This document shows, one piece after another, positions 31,801 to 43,737 of a stretch of DNA of 64,000 bases. Under the pieces are notes generated by a model, which did not search any database, was not told the origin of the DNA, and worked only from the letters and a program-made list of their open reading frames with translations. The stretch is from Nectonema munidae (lineage: Eukaryota; Nematomorpha; Nectonematoida; Nectonematidae): the NCBI GenBank assembly GCA_030549495.1, contig JAUIRK010001009.1:461009-525008 (forward strand), read 5' to 3'. How positions within the stretch are numbered: the stretch's first letter is position 1; each line of letters begins with the position of its first letter. A program made the position numbers and the translations under genes.

Positions 31801-34488
31801 TTGCTCACAATTCTCCTTATGGACAAACTTTTGAAACCTTCGGCACCTGAGGAATGGAATCACTGGTTTCGCACGTTTACTAACTTTTTAAATTGCATTG
31901 AAGAACAGCATCCTGATCGCTTTGTAGTCCTAACCAATTATATTTCTCCTGCTCTTTTTAAAGATATTCATCAGGAAAATGATTACGAAAAAGCTATCCA
32001 GAAGTTAAGTTCGCTATACGTCCACGAGAAAAATAGGATTTATGCCAGACATAAACTAGCTACTAGAAAACAGCTACCTGGAGAAAATGTTGATGAATTC
32101 AACCAAACTTTACTACAACTAAGCGCTGAGTGCGATTTTCAAGATGTTTCAGCAAACCAATATCACGAAGAACAAGTGAGAGATGCCTTGATAACAGGAA
32201 TCTCTTCAAAGACAACGTTTATTAGAGAAGAAAAGTATATGCTATCAAGAGGCATACGAGTTAGCGAGAACACTTGAACTGGCACAGAAGAACTGCGAAA
32301 GCTACAACGAAGAAAGACTCATTACAGCTACTTTGAATGCCGAAGATAACAAAGCGACCTCAAGCGATAGTACTGACGTAAAACAACCACAACTGACTTT
32401 CACCAACAAACAAAGAAAATGTTATTTCTGTGGATACAATTATCATAGTCGTACTAAATCTCCAGCACGTGATATTACATGTAACACGTGTTCAAAAATT
32501 GGCCACCACGCCAGAGTTTGTAAGTTTCAGGAAGGATCTCTGAAGAAACGGTCTTCAACTACTCAAAGTTATCAACTAAGTTCTTCTACTAAAAACGATG
32601 CATACAGCGCTAATGTGCTAGTTTTTATAGAACTTAATGGTATGAAAGTCAAAGCTTTAATGGATACTCGCTCCACAGATTCATACGTGTCTAGTCAGAT
32701 TGTGAAGCAACTTAGAGTAAAAGTTTTTCCATGTCAGCACAAGGTGGATTTTGCTTTAATAAATCATAGCGCGTTAACGGAAGGTTTTTGCCTAGTTCAA
32801 TTAAAAGCTTTTGAAAATGAGTATACACAAGTTAAGCTCCTCGTTATGAAGAATTTGGTTACTGATGTTATACTTGGTGAAGATTTTATGAAGCGTCATG
32901 ATAGTGTCACTTTCAATTTTGATGGAAATGGCAATAAACTCATCATTGCAGCTCTAAAGCCACTTAATGTTATGGCTCCTGCTCTTTTTTCATTTCTGTC
33001 TGATGACTGCCAACCTATAGCTACTAAAAGCAGGTTTTACTCAAAAGAAGATAGAGAGTTTATCCGTTCTGAAACTCTTAAACTTTTAAATGACGACATT
33101 ATAGAGGAAAGCCAATCACCTTGGCGAGCACAGGTAGTTGTCACTAAGTCAGATAATCACAAAAAGAGAATGGTGGTTGACTACAGTAAAACAATAAACC
33201 GTTTTACAAAACTCGATGCTTATCCGTTACCTAGAATAGACACCATGATCAACGAACTTGCAAAATATCGCTTCTTCAGTACTTTGGATCTTAAAGCAGC
33301 ATACCATCAAATTAAAATACGAAAAGAGGATAGACCTTTTACAGCTTTTCAATCTGGATCCAGGTTATATCATTTTAAACGCACGCCGTTTGATTTGACG
33401 AATGCCGTACCAGCTTCCAACGAATAATGGATCTAATGGTGAGTGAAAATAAACTCAAAGGTACCTATGTCTTCATTGATAATGTTACAATTGCTGGAAT
33501 GACGCTTGAAGAGCATGATGAAAACTTAAAAGACTTCTTGCGAGTTGCAGAGAGTTTGGACATTACTTTCAACGAAACAAAGTCTCAAATCTCTAAGGAT
33601 CAAATCACTTTATTAGGTTATTGCATCGAGAATAAAAGTATTCAACCTGACCCAGCACGTGCTCAGCCTTTACTTGATTTACCTATCCCAACGACGGAGA
33701 AAGCACTGAAAAGGGTGATTGGACTCTTTGCTTATTACGCGAGATGGATACCATCATACTCTGATCACGCCTACCCGCTTATACATTCTTGTGTTCCGTT
33801 GAAAGATGAAGCTATTCGATCTTTTGAAAAACTGAAAGAGCTTCTAGCACAGGCAACTTTAGCTGATATTGACGAAGCTGCACCTTTCACAGTAGAAACA
33901 GACGCAAGTGAGTTTGCAGTTTCTGCCACTTTGAACCAAAATAAAAAGCCAGTAGCCTTCTATGCAAGAACGTTTTCAAAGATAGAGACAAAATATTCTT
34001 CTGTAGAGAAAGAAGCTTGCGCTATCATTGAAGCTTTAAGAAGATGGTGGTGTCACTTTTTGATGGGCAAAATGTTCCACATTATTACAGATCAAAAGTC
34101 AGTTTCCTTCATGTTCGATAGTAGGCAGGTAGGCAAGATCAAAAACGAAACGATATTCAGATGGCGTTTGGAACTTAGCTCTTATGACTTTGATATTGTA
34201 TACCGACGAGGCACTGAAAATGGTCCTGCAGAGACCTTTTCAAGAGTTTTTTGCATGCATTCAGACAATAAATTAAAAGCTTTGCACTCTGATCTCTGCC
34301 ACCCCGGAGTAACCCGGCTTTATCATTTCGTTCGTTGTAAGAACCTTGCATCTTCTTTAGAAGATTTCAAAAACGTGGTAAGAAGATGTAATATCTGTGC
34401 TGAAGTTAAACTAAAATTCTACAACTTTTTTTTTTGTATATTTTGGCTTATAATACTTTCTACAAACATCTTGAGTATGAAATATTAA
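31801..34488 (+). mobile_element. Ty3/Gypsy fossil, unit 2
   Basis: Same parts and order as in unit 1: gag-like, zinc-knuckle, protease-like, reverse transcriptase, RNase H and HHCC integrase segment. It retains longer open stretches than the unit 1 copy but is still broken, with several breaks. Its gag-like part is most like unit 1 (DIHQEND, KQLPGENV, RDALITG variants). No LTRs seen. Confidence 0.85.
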
Positions 34489-35046
34489 TTAAAAAAAATA
34501 AACGTATTATAAAATCTTTTGAAAATTTGTATGAGAGAAGGAGTTTTATTGATTTCATAAAAAATGAACATCACCATTAAATTCTGCATACTTGAAATGT
34601 ATAAAAAACTTTTTATAAGAATAAAAATATTAATTTTGACATGGGCTGTCATATTTAAATTATTTTGTCAGGTTTGACTAATATTTATAAAAAAAAAAGG
34701 AATATAATCAGTAAACACAGCCTACTTGAAAATGGGTATATGTGTGTAAAAAACTTTATATTATTACTTAGATAAAAAGTTTCTTTTTAAGATGAGCTGT
34801 CCTATATAAATCAATGCTTTGATAACTTTAATAGATTTTTATTAAAAAATTGAATATGACCGCTGAATTCAGAATGCTTGAAAATGGGTGTATATGTGTA
34901 AAAAACATTATATGATTATTTAGATAAAAGTTTCTTTTTTGAGATGAGCTGTCATATGTAAATCACTTTTTTGACAGGTTAGAATGATTTTTATAAAAAA
35001 CGAATATCACCACTGAATTCAGCTACATGTATAAAAACTTTATATA
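34489..35046 (+). repeat. ~145-bp tandem repeat array 2, unit 2 (left of hAT)
   Basis: Three to four copies before the hAT insertion, with CTGTCATATTTAAAT/TTTTGTCAGG and CACCACTGAATTCAG landmarks. The array resumes at 37224 after the inserted hAT. Confidence 0.8.
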
Positions 35047-35054
35047 CTTATTTA

Positions 35055-37215
35055 CAAGGGCGTAGGAACCATGGGGATAGGAGGGGATGTATCCCCTCCA
35101 CCTTGGAAAATAATGCAAATTATCCCCCCAGGACTTGTTAGATATTTTTAAATGCATTCGTTTTTTATTGAGGCAAGGTCTCGCATTCAGAGGACACACC
35201 CCTGAGCAAGGAAATTTTTATCAACTTTTAAAGCTTTTCTGTAATTCTGACGATAAAAGTTCAACACTTGTTTCAAAAAGTTTAAAAAATTTTATCTCAC
35301 CCACAATACAAGAAGAGATAATCAAGTTATTTAGCCTCGATATTTTAAAAAAAACTTTCAGCTAGAATTGTTAAGAATGGCCCTTATGGAGTCATAGTAG
35401 ACGGTAAGTTTCTTTAAATTTTAAAAATATGAGTCAATTTTTAATCTTTCGCAGGAACTCAGGACATAAATGGAACAGAACAAGAAGCTGTTTGCTTTCG
35501 TCATGTAAACAATGACTTGGAGGTTTTTGAAGATTTTGTTGGTCTTTACGAACTGTCAAACACATCAGGAGAAGCCATTTCAAATATGGTTTTAGATGTT
35601 ATTGTTCGAAATTGTCTCTCAAAAAGTAGCTTAAGAGCACAAACATACGACGGAGCAGCCAATATGATGGGAAGGTATAAAGGCTGTCAGGCTAAAATTA
35701 AGGAAAAGCAACCACTTGCATTAAACTTTCATTGCGCCTCTCATGTTTCAAATTTGATAATGCAGCATTCAACTTCTGCTAGTGTGGATATTCGTGATGC
35801 AATTCAATGGGTTCACGAACTTGGCATAATTTTAAAAAGATCTGGAAAGTTTAAGGTGTTTTTATTTTTCTCATATATTTTTAATACTATTTTTTGAAAT
35901 TCCGTTTCAGAACATTTTTAAATCTATAGCGAGCGACAGTTTAATAGAATGTATAGATGATAATGATTCTTCTCTCAACCTTGGATCGATAAGACTGCTT
36001 TGCGCTACAAGATGGCTTTGCAGACTCTCAGCAATAATGTCTGTTAAAAACAATTATGAAATTGTTTTGAAAAGTTTGAAAGAAATGTCTTTGAGCAATA
36101 ATAATTCTTATGGTACTTTAGGGTTTAAAACCAACGGCCTTTATAACCGTTTTTCCAAGGGAAAAACATAACTTGCTTTAGAAATGGTGATAAATCCTTT
36201 AATCCTTCTGGAAAAATTCAACCGATCAACACAATCTGTTCAGACTGTTCTTTCAAGTAAGATTAAAATTATTTTCATAAATTTGCAACTTTCATATATT
36301 TTTTTTCACAGATACTCTTCAAGATGTTAAAATTATAATTGACCAAATTTCTTCATGGAATTTCGATAATGAGTTTGACATCATATACGAAAATTCAGCC
36401 AAAGAAATTAGAAAATTTCAGTTAGAACCGTTAAATGTCAGACGGAAAAGAAAGAAGGAAATTGATTTATTAAGTGAAGTTTCGAAGGATATTAAAGACT
36501 ATTATAAGCAACAATATTTCAGCTTTTTAGATTCAATAATTTTGAAAATGAAAGAAATGTATGATACTTGCAAGCCTGATCTTTTTATATACAAAATTCT
36601 TGAGAACACTTAAGTTCAGGAAAAATATCAAATTATGAAGTTTTAAGTCAATATCCAGAAATACATTTGGAAACTTTAAAAATAGAGCTTGCAATGTTTA
36701 AACGAAAGACAAACTCAAATAATCTTGAAGAGGCAAGAAAAAATGATCTAAACATGAATGAAGAAGTTCGTATGCTCTTTCCTCAAGTTTTTATGTTGAT
36801 CAAACTTTTGCTCGTATGCCCTGTTTCTTCGAGCCAATGTGAACGCAGCTTTAGTGCTCTCAGAAGATTAAAAACGTGGCTTAGAAACACTATGGGTAAA
36901 GCAAGACTTAACTCTGTTGCTGTTTGTAACATACACCAAGGGCTTCTTGATGAAGTATCTATTGAATTACTTGCTGAGCAGTTTGCTAAATCAAATGAAA
37001 AAAGGCGTGATACTTTTGGTTTTTAGTATATTTTTATGTCTATTTGTGCAACTGTTTTTTTTATTATATAAAATGTAGTTTTTCCTCTTTTTCATTTTAA
37101 ATATAATATATTTCTTAAATTTAAAGACTTACTATTGTACAAAAAAATTTTGCTTAAAAAACTTCAATATAATTTTATTATACCCCCCAGTTTTTTTAGC
37201 TTTCTTACGTCACTG
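35055..37215 (+). mobile_element. ZMYM1-type hAT transposon, unit 2 copy
   Basis: 2161 bp with 8-bp target duplication CTTATTTA (35047-35054, 37216-37223) and short imperfect ends (CAAGGGCGTAGGAAC and, reversed, CAGTGACGTAAGAAA). Encodes a hAT transposase: VIVDG first Asp, RHVNNDLEVFEDFVGLYEL, RAQTYDGAANM second Asp, FHCASHVSNLIMQ Cys-His, RWLCRLSA and the C-terminal dimerisation part SSQCERSFSALRRLKTWLRN. Three tiny GT-AG introns are visible: 35404-35454, 35856-35910 and 36257-36311. An in-frame TAA near 36170 is shared with the other copies; a one-base loss near 36610 is private. It lacks the N-terminal TTF finger of longer relatives. Confidence 0.85.
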
Positions 37216-37223
37216 CTTATTTA

Positions 37224-37530
37224 GATAAAAAGTTCCTTTTTGAGATCAGCTGTCACATTTAGATTAATTTTTTGACAGGTTTGATTGATTTTCATAAAAA
37301 ATGAATATCACCACTGAATTCAGCATATTTGAAAATGGGTATACATGCGTAAAAACTTTATATAATTATTTAAATAAAAAGTTCCTTTTTGAGATGAGCT
37401 GTCAAATATAAATCATTTTTTGACAGGTTTGATTGATAAAAAATGGACATCACCACTGAATTAAGCATAGTTGAAATATATATGTAACATTAAAAATATT
37501 TATAAAAACTTATTAATATCTGAGAAAAAT
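37224..37530 (+). repeat. ~145-bp tandem repeat array 2, unit 2 (right of hAT)
   Basis: Two further copies with GAGATCAGCTGTCACATTTAG and GAGATGAGCTGTCAAATATA variants, ending at the G/C foldback. Confidence 0.8.
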
Positions 37531-37531
37531 A

Positions 37532-37565
37532 GGGGGGGCGGGCACTTTACTCCCCCCCCCCCCCC
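37532..37565. repeat. poly-G/poly-C foldback, unit 2
   Basis: G-run of 10 interrupted by one C, spacer CACTTTACT, then 14 C. Run lengths differ from units 1, 3 and 4, as expected from slippage. Confidence 0.85.
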
Positions 37566-38161
37566 AGCACTTGAGAGGACAAATTTAGCCCAGCACTAAT
37601 AGGGTTAAACTTTGAATTTTTAATATCTTTTATAATAATTAAATTATATCTCTGTTATAATTAATAGCTATATTAAGAAAGTAAAAGTTAGCTTATTATT
37701 ATTATTATAAAATTGTATTTAATGTTTTTAAGTTACAAAAATGCTAGTAGTCCGCAAAATTTAAAATTATACAACTTCTGGTCCATGAATTTGAAAGCTT
37801 GGCGACCGGTGGTATAAAGTATAGAAGAAATAACGTAGAGACTGCCAGGCGATAAGGAATTTGTTGCCAAAACGAATGAGTCCATCGTACAGAGGCTTGT
37901 AAAGCAATATACCAAGCTGTATCTATTCAATTATTATCAACGAAAAATTTTTCCTTTACGGGAAATAAGCATAAAGCTCAATAATCTGTAAACCTTCTAA
38001 ATGGGATTTAACAAGCTTAAGAAATGAAGCATTTCGGTAAGATGTTCAAATATAGTAAAATTTCTATTTCAATCCTTTCGTCCTAAAGTTTAAGCTTTAT
38101 TATAAACGATCTCATTTTGTACATGAAATCAATCACAGCTATAAACCTACCTTAAAGGACC
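37566..38161. other. unit 2 tail with internal deletion
   Basis: Matches the unit 1 tail, except that about 736 bp corresponding to 15295-16031 are missing between GAATGAGTC and CATCGTACAG near 37882, with a one-base shared junction. This removes the FLYWCH relic. The hAT-like terminus (GGTCGCCAAGC on the minus strand) remains near 37800. No gene. Confidence 0.65.
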
Positions 38162-38362
38162 TTAGGGAAGCTTTTGAAGCCATTGGTTGTCTGATAGTTT
38201 TCTTGCAAATTCCATTGACTTCAAACTGCTATCTTGCATCAAGAATTCAGTAAGTACCTTTTTCAGTGATTCAACACTTGTTAAAATATTTCCCCTCGAC
38301 GGCCAGCGAACTTCAGTGTGAAGGAGTACATGTTCTTCGTTGTTTCCAAATTCCTGGCACAA
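38162..38362 (-). pseudogene. ZBED5-like hAT C-terminal fragment, left of junction 3
   Basis: 66 codons with EVRWPSRGN instead of EVRWLSRGN and SVESL for RVESL. It mirrors 38898-39098 across the collapsed junction. Confidence 0.65.
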
Positions 38363-38377
38363 GAGTGAAAATTTTTA

Positions 38378-38890
38378 TTAAACTCAATTTTCTCTTTAAT
38401 AAATAAATAAGTAAATATTTTTAAGTTTTTTAAAACATTTTTATCAATAAATGTTTAATTATTAATTTTCTATTTAGTATCCTATAGACATAATCAAAAC
38501 AAGCAAGACCTTGGACGTTTTTAATGTCTAAAGTTGAGACCTTAATACATGAAGAAAATTTTTTTTAATTTTTTACAGAAAATGAGAAGCTAAATTATTT
38601 CCATTTTATTATTTCGCAAATAAATCTTATTTAACCTTTTCAAACTCTAAATTTATAAATTTTTATTTTTTCATATTATTTATAAAGATTGGTCTCATAA
38701 AATTGGCATTGAAAAATCGGTCTTAAAAACTGGGTCTCAACTTTAGACATTAAAAACGTCCAAGGTCTTGCTTGTTTTGATTATGTGTATAGGATAATAA
38801 ATAGAAAATTAATAATTAAACATTTATTGATAAAAATGTTTTAAAAAACTTAAAAATATTTACTTATGAAAATTGAGTTTAATAAAAATT
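38378..38890. repeat. collapsed palindrome junction 3
   Basis: 38512-38540 and 38734-38760 are reverse complements. Between them is only 193 bp of inner right-arm sequence starting CTTAATACATGAAG. Compared with the other junctions, about 2.9 kb is missing: most of the left arm, all of S and the outer right arm, including both MAMFG ORFs. It is the mirror point between the + units (1, 2) and the - units (3, 4). Confidence 0.85.
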
Positions 38891-38897
38891 TTCACTT

Positions 38898-39098
38898 TTG
38901 TGCCAGGAATTTGGAAGCAACGAAGAACATGTACTCCTTCACACTGAAGTTCGCTGGCTGTCGATGAGAAATGTTTTAACAAGGGTTGAATCACTTAAAA
39001 AAGTACTTACTGAATTCTTGATGCAAGATAACAATTTGAAGTCAATGGAATTTGCAAGAAAACTATCAGACAACCAATGGCTTCAAAAGCTTCCCTAA
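38898..39098 (+). pseudogene. ZBED5-like hAT C-terminal fragment, unit 3
   Basis: 66 codons, here with EVRWLSMRNVLTRV and GSNEEHV. The M in place of R after LS is shared with unit 4 (LSMGN), linking the fragments of units 3 and 4. Confidence 0.7.
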
Positions 39099-40119
39099 GG
39101 TCCTTTAAGGTAGGTTTATAGCTGTGATTGATTTCATGTACAAAATGAGATCGTTTATAATAAAGCTTAAACTTTAGGACGAAAGGATTGAAATAGAAAT
39201 TTTACTATATTTGAACATCTTAGCGAAATGCTTGATTTCTGAAGCTTGTTAAATCCCATTTAGAAGGTTTACAGATTGAGCTTTATGCTTATTTCCCGTA
39301 AAGGAAAAATTTTTCGTTGATAATAATTGAATAGATACAGCTTGGGATATTGCTTTACAAGCCTCTGTAAAAGAGTGTGTAGTTTCTTGTGAAAAAGTTT
39401 TACTTGTGATCAAGTTTTACTTGTGATCAAGTTATGAACTTTTTGCTTGAACTCAAGCACAATTACCTGCATGATTATGTTCATTTAATATTTTAAAAAT
39501 ATTGCTATCTTTAGTTTGATTTCTTGCCTTGCATTTAGTTAAATAATAGTGATCACATTTCCAAAAAAGTTTCTGATTTATTATTTCCTCTTTACAAATC
39601 CGTCCAGTAACTTTTTTTTGACTTTTTCACACAAAATGTATTCCAAATACATAATGATAAATTAAGATAGAAATGTGTTCAAAAATAAAAACTCATTATT
39701 TGAGTCATCTCATCGAAATATTTGAAAGCAGAAAAGGCCAGAGTATCTAACAGCTTAACAAATTAACTGGAAAATGGAAGATTAACTGCTAAATGGGATT
39801 TAACAAGCTTCAGAATTTCTAGTTTTTCTTTATATTATCTTTTATCCAGCATTTCGCTATGTTCAAATATAGTAAAATTTCTATTTTCAATCAATCTTTT
39901 GTTTAAAAAGTGTACAAGAATTTGCTTCGATAAATCAACGAATTAAAAGAACTTATAAATTCTATCAAACCTGACAATCAAAGCCAAATTTATAAACTTT
40001 AAAATAAATTCTACTTTCCTCTGGTACAGTTATTATTTTCTTAATTTATTCAATCAACCATCTTTTGATGTTTAATTCACTCAAAATATTTCACTTGTCA
40101 GTAAATCTGATATTTATGC
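39099..40119. other. unit 3 inner spacer
   Basis: Reverse-oriented version of 15293-16309. Apart from the FLYWCH relic (39453-39630) no gene is visible. It contains a doubled TTACTTGTGATCAAG motif near 39400-39430, as also at the left end of the window. Confidence 0.5.
39453..39630 (-). pseudogene. FLYWCH zinc-finger relic, unit 3
   Basis: Minus-strand copy of the 112-285 relic with the Cys-Cys-His-His core retained (KCDHYYLTKCKAR, NEHNHAG). The sequence before the tryptophan differs from both other copies. Confidence 0.5.
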
Positions 40120-40270
40120 AGGACTCATTCGTTTTGGCTACAAATTCCTTATCGCCTGGCAGTCTCTACGTTATTTCTTCTATACTTTATACCACCGGTC
40201 GCCAAGCTTTCAAATTCATGGACCAGAAGTTGTATAATTTTAAATTTTGCGGACTACTAGCATTTTTGTA
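40120..40270 (+). other. hAT-like 5' terminus, unit 3
   Basis: Plus-strand copy of the CCACCGGTCGCCAAGC ... CATGGACC ... TTTTGCGGAC segment seen in the tails of the other units. Resembles the outer end of an invertebrate hAT element, but no transposase follows and no duplication is seen. Confidence 0.3.
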
Positions 40271-40438
40271 ACTTAAAAACATTAAATAAAATTTTATAAT
40301 AATAATAATAAGCTAACTTTTACTTTCTTAATATAGCTATTAATTATAACAGAGATATAATTTAATTATTATAAAAGATATTAAAAATTCAAAGTTTAAC
40401 CCTATTAGTGCTGGGCTAAATTTGTCCTCTCAAGTGCT

Positions 40439-40476
40439 GGGGGGGGGGGGGGGGGGGGTAAAGTGCCCCCCCCCCC
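40439..40476. repeat. poly-G/poly-C foldback, unit 3
   Basis: 20 G, spacer TAAAGTG, then 11 C, in the reverse orientation to units 1 and 2. The longest G-run of the four copies. Confidence 0.85.
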
Positions 40477-40942
40477 TATTTTTCTCAGATATTAATAAGT
40501 TTTTATAAATATTTTTAATGTTACATATATATTTCAACTATGCTTAATTCAGTGGTGATGTCCATTTTTTATCAATCAAACCTGTCAAAAAATGATTTAT
40601 ATTTGACAGCTCATCTCAAAAAGGAACTTTTTATTTAAATAAGTATATAAAGTTTTTTACACATGTATACCCATTTTCAAATATGCTGAATTCAGTGGTG
40701 ATATTCATTTTTTATGAAAATCAATCAAACCTGTCAAAAAATTAATCTAAATGTGACAGCTGATCTCAAAAAGGAACTTTTTATTTAAATAATTATATAA
40801 AGTTTTTACGCATGTATACCCATTTTCAAATATGATGAATTCAGTGGTGATATTCATTTTTTTATGAAAATCAATCAAACCTGTCAAAAAATGATTTATA
40901 TTTGACAGCTCATCTCAAAAAGGAACTTTTTATCTAAATAAG
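40477..40942 (-). repeat. ~145-bp tandem repeat array 2, unit 3 (left of hAT)
   Basis: Three copies with the CTGTCAAAAA...TTTGACAG hairpin motif. Two of them are nearly identical, suggesting a recent duplication within the array. Confidence 0.8.
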
Positions 40943-43104
40943 CAGTGACGTAGGAAAGCTAAAAAAACTGGGGGGTATAATAAAATTATATTGAAGTTTT
41001 TTAAGCAAAATTTTTTTGTACAATAGTAAGTCTTTAAATTTAAGAAATATATTATATTTAAAATGAAAAAGAGGAAAAACTACATTTTATATAATAAAAA
41101 AAAACAGTTGCACAAATAGACATAAAAATATACTAAAAACCAAAAGTATGACGCCTTTTTTCATTTGATTTAGCAAACTGCTCAGCAAGTAATTCAATAG
41201 ATACTTCATCAAGAAGCCCTTGGTGTATGTTACAAACAGCAAAAGAGTTAAGTCTTGCTTGACCCATAGTGTTTCTAAGCCACGTTTTTAATCTTCTGAG
41301 AGCACTAAAGCTGCGTTCACATTGGCTCGAAGAAACAGGGCATACGAGCAAAAGTTTGATCAACATAAAAACTTGAGGAAAGAACATACGAACTTCTTCA
41401 TTCATGTTTAGATCATTTTTTCTTGCCTCTTCAAGATTATTTGAGTTTGTCTTTCGTTTAAACATTGCAAGCTCTATTTTTAAAGTTTCCAAATGTATTT
41501 CTGGATATTGACTTAAAACTTCATAATTTGATATTTTTCCTGAACTTAAAGTGTTCTCAAGAATTTTGTATATAAAAAGACCAGGCTTGCTAGTATCATA
41601 CATTTCTTTCATTTTCAAAATTATTGAATCTAAAAAGCTGAAATATTGTTGCTTATAATAGTCTTTAATATCCTTCGAATCTTCACTTAATAAATCAATT
41701 TCCTTCTTTCTTTTCCGTCTGACATTTAACGGTTCTAACTGAAATTTTCTAATTTCTTTGGCTGAATTTTCGTATATGATCTCAAACTCATTATCGAATT
41801 TCCATGAAGAAATTTGGTCAATTATAATTTTAACATCTTGAAGAGTATCTGTGAAAAAAATATATGAAAGTTGCAAATTTATGAAAATAATTTTAATCTT
41901 ACTTGAAAGAAAAGTCTGAACAGATTGTGTTGATCGGTTGAATTTTTCCAGAAGCATTAAAGGATTTATCACCATTTCTAAAGCAAGTTATGTTTTTCCC
42001 TTGGAAAAACGGTTATAAAGGCCGTTGGTTTTAAACCCTAAAGTACCATAAGAATTATTATTGCTCAAAGACATTTCTTTCAAACTTTTCAAAACAATTT
42101 CATAATTGTTTTTAACAGACATTATTGCTGAGAGTCTGCAAAGCCATCTTGTAGCGCAAAGCGGTCTTATCGATCCAAGGTTGAGAGAAGAATCATTATC
42201 ATCTATACATTCTATTAAACTGTCGCTCGCTATAGATTTAAAAATGTTCTGAAACGGAATTTCAAAAAATAGTAATAAAAATATATGAGAAAAATAAAAA
42301 CACCTTAAACTTTCCAGATCTTTTTAAAATTATGCCAAGTTCGTGAACCCATTGAATTGCATCACGAATATCCACACTAGCAGAAGTTGAATGCTGCATT
42401 ATCAAATTTGAAACATGAGAGGCGCAATGAAAGTTTAATGCAAGTGGTTGCTTTTCCTTAATTTTAGCCTGACAGCCTTTATACCTTCCCATCATATTGG
42501 CTGCTCCGTCGTATGTTTGTGCTCTTAAGTTACTTTTTGAGAGACAATTTCGAACAATAACATCTAAAACCAAATTTGAAATGGCTTCTCCTGATGTGTT
42601 TGACAGTTCGTAAAGACCAACAAAATCTTCAAAAACCTCCAAGTCATTGTTTACATGACGAAAGCAAACAGCTTCTTGTTCTGTTCCATTTATGTCCTGA
42701 GTTCCTGCGAAAGATTAAAAATTGACTCATATTTTTAAAATTTAAAGAAACTTACCGTCTACTATGACTCCATAAGGGCCATTCTTAACGATTTCTAGCT
42801 GAAAGTTTTTTTAAAATATCGAGGCTAAATAACTTGATTATCTCTTCTTGTATTGTGGGTGAGATAAAATTTTTTAAACTTTTTGAAACAAGTGTTGAAC
42901 TTTTATCGTCAGAATTACGGAAAAGCTTTAAAAGTTGATAAAAATTTCCTTGCTCAGGGGTGTGTCCTCTGAATGCGAGACCTTGCCTCAATAAAAAACG
43001 AATGCATTTAAAAATATCTACCAAGTCCTGGGGGGATAATTTGCATTATTTTCCAAGGTGGAGGGGATACATCCCCTCCTATCCCCATGGTTCCTACGCC
43101 CTTG
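40943..43104 (-). mobile_element. ZMYM1-type hAT transposon, unit 3 copy
   Basis: 2162 bp with 8-bp duplication TAAATAAG at 40935-40942 and 43105-43112, the reverse complement of that in unit 2. The C-terminal 280 codons (41133-41975) are open when read straight through the third intron. The other exons (42262-42642, 42785-43024) match unit 2. Shares the TAA within the GKT/LALEMV region with the other copies, so the element was already inactive when duplicated. Confidence 0.85.
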
Positions 43105-43640
43105 TAAATAAGTATATAAAGTTTTTATACATGTATCTGAATTCAGTGGTGATATTCGTTTTTTATAAAAATCATTCTAACCTGTCAAAAAAGTGATTTA
43201 CATATGACAGCTCATCTCAAAAAAGAAACTTTTTATCTAAATAATCATATAATGTTTTGTACACATATACACCCATTTTCAAGCATTCTGAATTCAGCGG
43301 TCATATTCAATTTTTTAATAAAAATCTATTAAAGTTATCAAAGCATTGATTTATATAGGACAGCTCATCTTAAAAAGAAACTTTTTATCTAAGTAATAAT
43401 ATAAAGTTTTTTACACACATATACCCATTTTTACGCATGCGTAATTCAGTGGTGATTTAATAGAAAGTATAGGGTGGTGATGAAGTTTACCGTGTATGGC
43501 ATTTTACACACATTTACCCCTGACAAAATAATTTTAATATGACAGCCCATGTCAAAATTAATATTTTTATTCTTATAAAAAGTTTTTTATACATTTCAAG
43601 TATGCAGAATTTAATGGTGATGTTCATTTTTTATGAAATC
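43105..43640 (-). repeat. ~145-bp tandem repeat array 2, unit 3 (right of hAT)
   Basis: About three to four copies between the hAT and the Ty3 fossil, including the version with GGACAGCTCATCTTAAAAAG and one with GGGTGGTGATGAAGTTTACC that is also in units 1 and 4. Confidence 0.8.
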
Positions 43641-43737
43641 AATAAAACTCCTTCTCTCATACAAATTTTCAAAAGATTTTATAATACGTTTATTTTTTTT
43701 AATTAATATTTCATACTCAAGATGTTTGTAGAAAGTA

